64,000 bases of DNA from Pseudomonas quercus. Its GTDB lineage: Bacteria; Pseudomonadota; Gammaproteobacteria; Pseudomonadales; Pseudomonadaceae. Of the stretch, positions 1-7,046 are shown one piece after another (positions within the stretch are counted from its first letter, which is position 1; every line of letters begins with the position of its first letter). A model generated the notes under the pieces. It did no database searches, had not been told where the DNA came from, and was given only the letters and a program-made list of their open reading frames with translations. The translations under genes and the position numbers were made by a program. The DNA lies in assembly GCF_012033695.1 (NCBI RefSeq), contig NZ_JAAVJI010000016.1, positions 1 to 64,000 on the forward strand, read 5' to 3'.

Positions 1-79
1 CCACTTTTCGGAAGCCGTTGCTGCCTTCCAGGTAGGCAGCAACGGCTGTGAGCTTGAACTGATCGGTGTACTTACCCAT
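1..79 (-). CDS. IS3-family transposase OrfA, N-terminus (partial)
   Basis: Only the first 26 codons are present, starting MGKYTDQFKLTAV and running off the left edge. This is the beginning of the helix-turn-helix OrfA protein that binds the ends of IS3-family elements. A GGAGG-like ribosome binding site (GGGAGGATCC) lies just before the ATG. Family assignment rests on this short N-terminus plus the adjacent inverted repeat, so the exact IS cannot be named. Confidence 0.7.
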   Translation of the reverse strand, partial: MGKYTDQFKLTAVAAYLEGSNGFRKV

Positions 80-127
80 GGATCCTCCCAAGGTTGGGTA
101 GGTGTCCAACTTCTTGGGGGCAGTCCA
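1..127 (-). mobile_element. End of an IS3-family insertion sequence (partial)
   Basis: The first 127 bases carry the start of a transposase orfA and, outside it, a terminal inverted repeat whose tip reads TGGACTGCCCCC on the minus strand, ending at 127. IS3-family ends of this kind begin TGGACTG and sit just upstream of orfA. The rest of the element lies beyond the window, so orfB and the other end cannot be seen. The element abuts a REP-like repeat block directly. Confidence 0.75.
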
Positions 128-368
128 TGCTGTAGGACCGGGTGTAGCCGAAGGCGGAGGCCGGGAACACCGATAGCTGCAGCGTGGCGGCTATCCAGGT
201 TCGTCCGCTTTGCGAACTCCCACAGGGGCAATGCCAGTGTTGGTTGCTGTGGGGCCGGGTGTAGCCGAAGGCGGAGGCCGGGAACCCCGAGGTCGCTGCG
301 GTGCGGTGGCTGTCCAGGTTCGTCCGCTTCGCGAACTCCCACAGGGGGTTATGCCCGCGCTGCGGGGC
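128..368. repeat. REP-like palindromic repeats between the IS and pseI
   Basis: Two imperfect copies, offset by 119 bp, each contain CCGGGTGTAGCCGAAGGCGG and a second palindromic core, GTTCGTCCGC...GCGAACTCCCACAGG. The GTTCG/CGAAC arms form a small hairpin. The same core recurs in the 58.4-58.95 kb array. No gene is credible here; short open frames cross the repeats in several frames. Confidence 0.8.
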
Positions 369-1415
369 CTAGTCCACCAACGGCCAGGCCAGGGGCGTGC
401 CGCGCGCGATGGCTTGGCGCGCCCGGTGGCCCAGCACGGCATCCACGTGCCGAGGCGCAAGGCCTAGCCCTGGGCGAATGGCGCGCACGTTCTCGGGGGT
501 GAACCGTTCGCCAGGGGCCATGTCCTGCACCACATACAGCGAACGACGGAATACCAGGCTTTTACGCTCGGCTTCGGTAGGCCCGTAATGCACCTGCCCA
601 AGGGCCTGCCAGGCGCGTTCGGTCTCGGTGACCAGGCTGGCCAGTTCGGCGGGCTCCAGAGAGAAGCTGGCGTCCACCCCGCCCTGTTCACGGCTGAGGG
701 TAAAATGCTTTTCCACCACTGTAGCGCCCAAGGCCACGGCAGCCACCGAAGCCCCCACACCCATGGTGTGGTCCGACAGCCCCACTTCACACCCAAACAG
801 CTCGCGCAAATGTGGCAGCGTACGCAAGTGCGTGTTTTGCGGGGTGGCCGGGTAAGTACTGGTGCACTTGAGCAGAATGAGGTCTTGGCACCCGGCCGCA
901 CGTGCCGCGTGAACCGACAGCTCAAGCTCGGCCAGGCTGGCCATACCGGTAGAAATGATCAAGGGCTTGCCCGTAGCGGCAGCACGGCGGATCAGGGGCA
1001 AGTCCGTGTTTTCAAAGCTGGCGATCTTATAAGCAGGCACGTCCAAGGTTTCGAGAAACTCGATAGCCGTTTCGTCGAAGGGCGAAGAAAATGCCAGCAT
1101 CCCCCGCGCCCTCGCCCGCTCGAAGATTGGCCCATGCCACTCCCACGGCGTATGCGCCTGCTGGTACAGCGCATACAGCGATGTATCGGCCCAGAGGCTA
1201 TCGGGGTCGGCGATATGAAATTCGCCCTGGTCCAAGTCCAGGGTCATGGTGTCCGCCGTGTAGGTTTGCAGCTTGAGTGCATGAGCACCGGCATCGGCGG
1301 CCGCATCGACAAGGGCCAACGCCCGGTCCAGGGACTGGTTATGGTTGCCGCTCATTTCAGCGATCACCAGCGGGGCGCTGCCGGCCCCCACCGTTCTATG
1401 GCCAATCCTGATCAT
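369..1415 (-). CDS. pseI: Pseudaminic acid synthase PseI
   Basis: Condenses 2,4-diacetamido-2,4,6-trideoxy-L-altrose with phosphoenolpyruvate to give pseudaminic acid in the cytoplasm. The 348-residue protein has the NeuB-type barrel (residues about 1-275, beginning MIRIGHRTVGAGSAPLVIAE, with KLQTYTADTMT and EKHFTLSR) and a C-terminal SAF/antifreeze-like domain (LAPRHVDAVLGHRARQAIARG). An open frame extends upstream, but homology begins at the ATG at 1415, which overlaps the end of pseG/H by 20 bp. It is the last gene of the pse operon, followed by repeats and the IS. Length is normal for the family. Legionaminic or sialic acid synthases are relatives, but the five pse neighbours decide the substrate. 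Confidence 0.93.
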   Translation of the reverse strand: MIRIGHRTVGAGSAPLVIAEMSGNHNQSLDRALALVDAAADAGAHALKLQTYTADTMTLDLDQGEFHIADPDSLWADTSLYALYQQAHTPWEWHGPIFERARARGMLAFSSPFDETAIEFLETLDVPAYKIASFENTDLPLIRRAAATGKPLIISTGMASLAELELSVHAARAAGCQDLILLKCTSTYPATPQNTHLRTLPHLRELFGCEVGLSDHTMGVGASVAAVALGATVVEKHFTLSREQGGVDASFSLEPAELASLVTETERAWQALGQVHYGPTEAERKSLVFRRSLYVVQDMAPGERFTPENVRAIRPGLGLAPRHVDAVLGHRARQAIARGTPLAWPLVD

Positions 1416-2859
1416 CGGCGTGCTCCAGTAGTTGAGTGAATTGACAGGGGTGCTGGCTGAAACCCGAGGTTCTGAACAGGCGCAGCGAGGTGCTGTTATG
1501 GGGCAGCACGGCCGCGTCCAGGCGTACCACATCGGGGCAGTGATCGTGCAACCACCGCTGCCCTGCACGCAGCAGCCAGCGCCCCCAACCCTGCCCCAGG
1601 CACGCTTCGAACAGGTACAACGACACTTCGGCCCGGCCCGGCTCATCGGGGTGGCGGTCGTAGCGCAGCATGCCAATGGGCTGGCTATTGAAGTGGGCGA
1701 TCAGCAAAGCCCGGCGGGTGTCCGCCAACGTGGCATGCAACCATGCCTGGTGGGCGGACCACGCCAGGGGCCGGGTATCAGGGGACGCCATGCGAGCAGC
1801 CTTGGCATTACGGCCCTCGTACAACAGGCGGGCGTCCTCGGCCGTGGCCCGGCGCAGCTGCAGCAAAGGGCCGAGCAACGCCGTGGCCACGCGCTGTGCG
1901 CCTTGGCCGTCCACGTAGCGACGGGCCTGTTCGGCGAAGCTGTGGCGAAGGCAGGCATTGTCGATCAGCACGCCAATGGCCGCCTGCAGGCTGCTTTCGG
2001 TCACCGTGGCCGCTTCGCCCAGGTACAGGTGCGCACCGTCGCGTGCCAGCGCCTGGGCGTTGAGCACTTGGTTGTCTGCCACGGCTACGCACAGGCTAGG
2101 CACACCAACAGCAGCACGCTCCCAGGTGGTCCCTCCACCGGCGCCGATGAACAGGTCGGCCGCTTGCATCAGCGCCGCCATCCGAGGGCTATGGCTGAGC
2201 ACCTGCCAGCCAGTATGGCGGGCAGCGAGGGCCTGCAAGGCCGCCCATTGAGGGTGGTCGTGGCCGGCCAACAACGTCACCTTCAAGGTGGGCCAGGCGG
2301 TCAAGGCCTGCAAGGTTTTAAGGGCCATGTTGGCAACGTCGAACCCACCAAAGCTGACCAGCACCTGCTGTACCTGCGCCTTGCCCAGCTGGGCCAAGGC
2401 CGGTTCAAACCCTGGCCGTAATAACGCGTAACGGGGACCCAGCAGGCGCTCACAGCCAGTATTCACCTTGCCTTCGTAGGCGGCCTGGGTGGCCGTGAGG
2501 TTCTGGTCCAGCAACAGATCACACTGGTGAGGGCGGTCTGCCAGGTCATCGATAACGGCTATGCGCCGGCCCACTGACAAGGCAGCTCGCTCCCACTGGG
2601 CCTCTAGCCGGTAATGATCGACCAGCACCCAGTCAAAGGCCTGCCCTTGCAGTTGTGCGAGGTCGTCGCCCTCGGCAGGTAATAGAACAAGGGCGAAGCC
2701 CTGGCTCTGGACCATCGCCGGATCGAAGCCAGGCAGGTTGCGGCAGGCAAAGGTGACGGTAGCCCCTCGCTCACGCAGCACGGCCGCCAAGGTAAGGCAA
2801 CGGGCGACGTGCCCTACGCCTAGGGCGCTAGACGCATCGGCGCGCACCAGCACCTTCAT
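1396..2859 (-). CDS. pseG: PseG-PseH fusion: UDP-sugar hydrolase plus GNAT acetyltransferase
   Basis: The 487 residues hold two steps of pseudaminic acid synthesis. Residues 1 to about 330 are PseG, which removes UDP from UDP-2,4-diacetamido-2,4,6-trideoxy-L-altrose. The GVGHVARC motif places a histidine at residue 17, the catalytic position in characterised PseG, and SHSPRMAALMQAADLFIGAGGGTTWE is the family's nucleotide-binding region. Residues about 335-487 form a GNAT domain (LRRATAEDARLLYEGRN, later CLGQGWGRWLLRAGQRWL, the acetyl-CoA loop), matching PseH, which N-acetylates C4 of the UDP-sugar. No separate pseH is present, so the fusion probably supplies it. Start overlaps the pseF stop (ATGA). 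Confidence 0.9.
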   Translation of the reverse strand: MKVLVRADASSALGVGHVARCLTLAAVLRERGATVTFACRNLPGFDPAMVQSQGFALVLLPAEGDDLAQLQGQAFDWVLVDHYRLEAQWERAALSVGRRIAVIDDLADRPHQCDLLLDQNLTATQAAYEGKVNTGCERLLGPRYALLRPGFEPALAQLGKAQVQQVLVSFGGFDVANMALKTLQALTAWPTLKVTLLAGHDHPQWAALQALAARHTGWQVLSHSPRMAALMQAADLFIGAGGGTTWERAAVGVPSLCVAVADNQVLNAQALARDGAHLYLGEAATVTESSLQAAIGVLIDNACLRHSFAEQARRYVDGQGAQRVATALLGPLLQLRRATAEDARLLYEGRNAKAARMASPDTRPLAWSAHQAWLHATLADTRRALLIAHFNSQPIGMLRYDRHPDEPGRAEVSLYLFEACLGQGWGRWLLRAGQRWLHDHCPDVVRLDAAVLPHNSTSLRLFRTSGFSQHPCQFTQLLEHADDQDWP

Positions 2860-3554
2860 GGCTCTACCTCACCCGCCGCTTTCAGGGCTTGGTACATGAA
2901 CTCTGCACGGCGCCAGTCCTCCTCGGTATCAATGTCCTGAACCAGGTAACGCGGCAGCTTCACCGGCAGGCTGCAGGGGGAAAACAGCGTGTCTCCGCGC
3001 AGCCAGGCGTCGCGCCGCCCCCAGTAGAACTGGCCGGCATCCTGAAAGGCCGCAGGCAAGTCCTGTGAACGGGTATACCGGTGCTGCGGGTAAAGCGCGT
3101 CCAAGGCGCCTTCTTCGTTCAGCACCAGCGCCCGCTGCACCGGAAATGAAAAGCTGCACACTGAAAAGGCATAGCTTTTCTCAGGGTGGGCCTGGAGCAG
3201 GCGCAACCCCTCGTTCAGGTAGTGCGCCTGTACCAACGGGGCCGTGGCATACAGGCAGCAGGCCAATGTGACCTCAGGCAGCGCCCCCAAGGCGTGGGCG
3301 ATAACGGGCAAGGTGCCGGTGTGGTCATCTGCCAGCGCAGCAGGGCGCTGAAAAGGGACTTCGGCCCCTTCCGCCAAGGCCAGCTCGGCCAAGGCAGGGT
3401 CATCCGTGCTCACCACAATGCGGTCAAAGCAGCCTGCACGCTGGGCAGCACGGATGGACCACGCCATCATGGGTACGCCATTGAACAGGCGCAGATTCTT
3501 GCCAGGGATGCGCTTGCTGCCACCTCTAGCGGGAATGATGGCTACGGTCGTCAC
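2856..3554 (-). CDS. pseF: Pseudaminic acid cytidylyltransferase PseF
   Basis: Activates pseudaminic acid with CTP to CMP-pseudaminic acid, the donor for flagellin glycosyltransferases. The N-terminal IIPARGGSKRIPGKN is the CMP-sugar synthetase nucleotide-binding signature, and residues further on (RPAALADDHTGTLPV, YPQHRYTRSQDLP) fit the PseF/NeuA fold. I take the GTG at 3554 as start: it has a strong AAGGAGG eight bases upstream and gives 232 residues, while the in-frame ATG at 3581 has no such site. The gene lies 13 bp after pseC and overlaps pseG/H by 4 bp. Confidence 0.92.
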   Translation of the reverse strand: MTTVAIIPARGGSKRIPGKNLRLFNGVPMMAWSIRAAQRAGCFDRIVVSTDDPALAELALAEGAEVPFQRPAALADDHTGTLPVIAHALGALPEVTLACCLYATAPLVQAHYLNEGLRLLQAHPEKSYAFSVCSFSFPVQRALVLNEEGALDALYPQHRYTRSQDLPAAFQDAGQFYWGRRDAWLRGDTLFSPCSLPVKLPRYLVQDIDTEEDWRRAEFMYQALKAAGEVEP

Positions 3555-3567
3555 AGCGTTTCCTCCT

Positions 3568-4710
3568 TCACGCCAGCGCATCGGCCAGTGAGCGAACGAT
3601 GTACTGCTGGTCGGCAGCCTCCAGGCCGGGGTACAACGGCAGGCTCAAGGCTTCCTGGTAGTAACGTTCAGCCTCGGGATAGTCGCCTGGCTCAAAGCCC
3701 AGCTGCCGATAGAAGGGCTGCAGATGTACAGGAATGTAATGCACGTTCACGCCGATGCCGGCGGCGCGCAAGGCGGCAAACACCTCATCTCGACACGCTG
3801 GCACACGTACCACATACAGGTGCCAGGCGGACTGTGCACCCGGCTGCTGGGTGGGCAACTGCAGCCCCAGGTGCGCCAGCGTATGATCATAGGCCGCTGC
3901 CAATTCACGCCGCCGCTCTAGGAAATGGTCCAGGCGCGCCAGTTGGGAGACGCCCAACGCGGCTTGAAGGTCGGTCGCCCGGTAATTGAAACCCAACTCC
4001 ACCTGCTGGTAGTACCACGGGCCATGGCTGGGTTCGGTCATCATGGCCGGGTCACGGGTCATGCCGTGGCTGCGCAGCCGGCGCAGGCGCTCGGCCAAAT
4101 CGGTGCGGCGAGTCATCACAATGCCGCCTTCGCCCGTGGTAATGATCTTCACCGGGTGGAAGCTGAACACCGTCATGTCGGCGTATTCACCGCTCCCTAC
4201 GGGCTGACCGCCATAGTGCGCGCCGACGGCATGGGACGCGTCCTCGATCAGCGTGAACCCGTAACGCTGGGCCAAGGTAGCCAGGGCCGCCATGTCGCAG
4301 CTCTGGCCCGCAAACGCCACCGCCACCACCACCTTGGGCAAACGCCCTTCACGTTCTGCCAGTGCCAGCTTATGGGCCAGCGCCTTGGCACTGAGGTTCC
4401 AGGTGAGGGGATCGATGTCCACGAAGTCCACCTGGGCGCCGCAATACAGCCCACAGTTGGCAGACGCTAGAAACGTGTTAGGGCTAGTCCATAGCCAGTC
4501 ACCCGGCCCCAGCCCGGCGGCCAGGCAGGCGATGTGCAAGGCTGCGGTGGCATTGCATACCATCACCCCGTGGTCGGTGCCGCAACGCGAGGCCATGGCG
4601 GCTTCAAACCGCTCGATGGCCGGCCCCTGGGTCAGCCAGTCCGAGCGCAGCACCTGCACCACGGCCTCGATATCAGCGTCGTCCACGCTTTGACGCCCGT
4701 AAGGAATCAT
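3568..4710 (-). CDS. pseC: UDP-4-amino-sugar transaminase PseC
   Basis: PLP-dependent aminotransferase making UDP-4-amino-4,6-dideoxy-N-acetyl-L-altrosamine from the PseB 4-keto product. It has 380 residues of the DegT/DnrJ/EryC1 fold, with the PLP lysine at 188 in FSFHPVKIITTGEGG and the aspartate in IEDASHAVGAHY. The ending YQEALSLPLYPGL is typical of the family. ATG overlaps the pseB stop (ATGA), so the two are translationally coupled. It differs from the second DegT-family gene at 5934, which has a VioA-like N-terminus. Confidence 0.93.
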   Translation of the reverse strand: MIPYGRQSVDDADIEAVVQVLRSDWLTQGPAIERFEAAMASRCGTDHGVMVCNATAALHIACLAAGLGPGDWLWTSPNTFLASANCGLYCGAQVDFVDIDPLTWNLSAKALAHKLALAEREGRLPKVVVAVAFAGQSCDMAALATLAQRYGFTLIEDASHAVGAHYGGQPVGSGEYADMTVFSFHPVKIITTGEGGIVMTRRTDLAERLRRLRSHGMTRDPAMMTEPSHGPWYYQQVELGFNYRATDLQAALGVSQLARLDHFLERRRELAAAYDHTLAHLGLQLPTQQPGAQSAWHLYVVRVPACRDEVFAALRAAGIGVNVHYIPVHLQPFYRQLGFEPGDYPEAERYYQEALSLPLYPGLEAADQQYIVRSLADALA

Positions 4711-5708
4711 GCCTTGAGGCCGTCGTGCAGTTGGGCAATGTGCGGCACATCCAGGAAGTCCGGGTTGGTATCGGAGCGGTATTCAAAGGCCTCGTCCACC
4801 GGCCGGCCCTGCTCACCCAGGCCGTCCAGTGCAAAGTCCAGGTCCATGCTGGTAAAACGCACCGAGGGCTGGATGGTGAAATGGTCGGCGAATTCCAGGG
4901 TCATGCGGGCGTCGTCCTGCGGCACCATCAGCTCGTGAAGCTTTTCACCCGGGCGAATGCCTACCAAACGATGAGGCAGGCCAGGCGCCAGGGCGGTTGC
5001 CAGGTCCACGATGCGAATGGACGGGATCTTGGGCACGAAGATTTCACCCCCGTGCATACGGGCGAAGCTGTCCAGCACGAACTGCACGCCTTGGTCCAGG
5101 GTGATCCAGAAGCGCGTCATGCGGGCATCGGTGATCGGCATGTCCGTGGCGCCGTCAGCCAACAGCTTGCGGAAGAAGGGCACTACAGACCCGCGCGAGC
5201 CGGCCACGTTGCCGTAACGGACCACGGCGAAGCGGGTCGCCTGCTCGCCTGCAATATTGTTAGCGGCCACGAACAGCTTGTCTGACAGCAGCTTGGTGGC
5301 CCCATAAAGGTTAATGGGGCTGGCGGCCTTGTCCGTAGACAACGCCACCACCTTGGCTACCTGGTTTTCGATGGCCGCGGCAATCACGTTCTCGGCACCG
5401 GTTACGTTGGTGCGGATGCACTCACCAGGGTTGTACTCCGCTGCCGGAACCTGCTTGAGGGCAGCGGCATGGATCACGTAATCCACACCCCGCATGGCGG
5501 TACGCAAGCGCTCGGCATCACGCACATCCCCTAGGAAATAGCGCATGCAGGGGGCGTCAAAACTTTGCTGCATTTCGTATTGCTTGAGCTCGTCGCGGGA
5601 AAACACCACCACACGGCGCGGTTGATACTGCTCCAGCAGCCGGCGGATGAAGTGGCGACCGAACGAGCCGGTGCCGCCGGTGATAAGCAAGGATTTACCG
5701 TCAAACAT
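4707..5708 (-). CDS. pseB: UDP-GlcNAc 4,6-dehydratase (5-inverting) PseB
   Basis: First enzyme of the pathway: converts UDP-GlcNAc to the 4-keto-6-deoxy-L-arabino-hexulose. The 333-residue short-chain dehydrogenase/reductase has the NADP loop TGGTGSFG at residues 10-17, the catalytic TDK at 125-127 and the Y135/K139 pair in YGATK. These match characterised FlaA1/PseB enzymes. The open frame extends to 5876, but the protein family starts at MFDGKSLLITGG (ATG 5708). An alternative ATG at 5729 adds seven residues. It heads the five-gene pse operon, about 70 bp downstream of a candidate sigma-54 start site. Confidence 0.93.
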   Translation of the reverse strand: MFDGKSLLITGGTGSFGRHFIRRLLEQYQPRRVVVFSRDELKQYEMQQSFDAPCMRYFLGDVRDAERLRTAMRGVDYVIHAAALKQVPAAEYNPGECIRTNVTGAENVIAAAIENQVAKVVALSTDKAASPINLYGATKLLSDKLFVAANNIAGEQATRFAVVRYGNVAGSRGSVVPFFRKLLADGATDMPITDARMTRFWITLDQGVQFVLDSFARMHGGEIFVPKIPSIRIVDLATALAPGLPHRLVGIRPGEKLHELMVPQDDARMTLEFADHFTIQPSVRFTSMDLDFALDGLGEQGRPVDEAFEYRSDTNPDFLDVPHIAQLHDGLKA

Positions 5709-5785
5709 AAGCGAGGCCTGCTGTTCCATGGCGAAGTTCAAGGGCGGACGGTTTTTTGACCATTGCCCTGTGTTCCATTCTGCGG

Positions 5786-5801
5786 AGCAATATGCAGGCC
5801 A
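5786..5801 (-). promoter_or_regulatory. Candidate sigma-54 promoter for pseBCFGI
   Basis: Minus-strand TGGCCT-GCATA-TTGCT fits the consensus TGGCAC-N5-TTGCW, with the -24 GG and -12 GC at correct spacing and two mismatches. The predicted start is near 5776, giving a leader of about 68 bases before pseB. It faces away from the partner site at 5836. Confidence 0.65.
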
Positions 5802-5835
5802 ACGGCAAGGGCGAAGCGGGCTCAGCAGGCGGGTT

Positions 5836-5851
5836 TGGCAGACTATTTGCT
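5836..5851 (+). promoter_or_regulatory. Candidate sigma-54 promoter for the VioA-like/ATP-grasp pair
   Basis: Plus-strand TGGCAG-ACTAT-TTGCT has one mismatch to TGGCAC-N5-TTGCW. The predicted start near 5863 leaves a leader of about 70 bases before the ATG at 5934. Only 34 bp separate it from the opposite-facing pseB promoter. Confidence 0.75.
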
Positions 5852-5933
5852 GGGTCAGGCCCATTGCCGCCTGCACGTGCGTTTATTGACGCTGTGCTCA
5901 GCGCGCGGCGTGCTTTGTGGAGTTTAGCCCCTC

Positions 5934-7046
5934 ATGTCCAAAGTCATTCCGGTCACAAGCCCCCTGCTCCCCCCGCTGGAAGAGTTCATCCCGTACCTGG
6001 AGCAAATGTGGGAAAGCCGCCGGCTGACCAACGCAGGCCCCTTTCATGAGCAATTGGAACAGGCCTTGGCCGAGTACCTGGGGGTTGATCACCTGTGCCT
6101 GTTTGCCAATGGCACCCTGGCACTGGTAACGGCGCTACAGGCCTTGCGCATTACCGGTGAGGTCATCACCACACCCTATTCGTTCGTGGCCACGGCCCAC
6201 TCGCTGTTGTGGAACGACCTGGCACCGGTGTTCGTGGACATCGACCCGGTGACCTGCAACCTGGACCCCGCCAGTATCGAAAAAGCCATTACCCCCAAGA
6301 CCAGCGCCATCCTGCCTGTGCATTGCTACGGCACGCCCTGCGATGTGGAGCGTATCCAGGCCATCGCCGATAACTATGGTTTGAAGGTGATCTACGATGC
6401 CGCCCATACCTTTGGTGTACGCCAGGATGGCACCAGTGTGCTGCGCCATGGCGACCTGTCCATCCTCAGCTTCCATGCCACCAAGGTGTTCAATACCTTC
6501 GAAGGCGGCGCCATCGTGTGCCCGGATGCCAAGACCAAGAAGCGCATCGACTACTTGAAGAACTTCGGCTTTGCCGATGAGGTGACGGTAGTGGCGCCGG
6601 GTATCAACGGCAAGATGAGCGAAATCAATGCCGCCTTTGGCCTGTTGCAGCTCAAGCACATCGACCGGGCGCTGGGCATGCGCCAGCGCATCGACCAGCG
6701 CTACCGTGATGCCGTGAGCCGTATCCCTGGCCTTGAACTGTTCCATCACCCCAAGGGCCATGAGCCGAACTATTCGTACTTCCCGATTCTGGTGACTGAG
6801 CAGTACGGGCTGGATCGCGATCAGGTGTACACGCTGATGCGTGATCACAACATCCTGGCCCGCCGCTATTTCTACCCTTTGATCTGCGAATTCCCCATGT
6901 ACCGCGGGCTGCCCTCGGCAGATGTGAACAAGCTGCCCGTGGCCAAGCGCATTTCCTCCCAGATTTTGTGCCTGCCCATCTACCCGGACCTGCCAGACGA
7001 GGTGGTAGACACCATCTGCGAGCTGCTGCGCACAGGGGCCCGCTGA
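5934..7046 (+). CDS. DegT/DnrJ/EryC1-family sugar aminotransferase, VioA-like
   Basis: A 370-residue PLP-dependent sugar aminotransferase. The N-terminus (SPLLPPLEEFIPYLEQMW, then ESRRLTNAGPFHEQLE) resembles VioA, which makes dTDP-4-amino-4,6-dideoxyglucose (viosamine). VioA-type enzymes serve flagellin glycans in P. syringae. The PLP lysine lies in SFHATKVFNTFEGG, with the aspartate in IYDAAHTFGV. The gene is divergent from pseB behind its own sigma-54-type promoter. Its stop overlaps the next start (TGATGA), so the two are coupled. The keto-sugar supply (rmlA/rmlB) would have to come from elsewhere. Substrate is inferred; other 4-keto sugars are possible. Confidence 0.8.
   Translation: MSKVIPVTSPLLPPLEEFIPYLEQMWESRRLTNAGPFHEQLEQALAEYLGVDHLCLFANGTLALVTALQALRITGEVITTPYSFVATAHSLLWNDLAPVFVDIDPVTCNLDPASIEKAITPKTSAILPVHCYGTPCDVERIQAIADNYGLKVIYDAAHTFGVRQDGTSVLRHGDLSILSFHATKVFNTFEGGAIVCPDAKTKKRIDYLKNFGFADEVTVVAPGINGKMSEINAAFGLLQLKHIDRALGMRQRIDQRYRDAVSRIPGLELFHHPKGHEPNYSYFPILVTEQYGLDRDQVYTLMRDHNILARRYFYPLICEFPMYRGLPSADVNKLPVAKRISSQILCLPIYPDLPDEVVDTICELLRTGAR

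Noticed and set aside
588..1439. A 283-codon plus-strand frame opposite pseI
   Set aside because: It is antisense to a well-identified gene, as are similar frames opposite pseG, pseC and the flg genes; GC-rich codon bias opens these frames.
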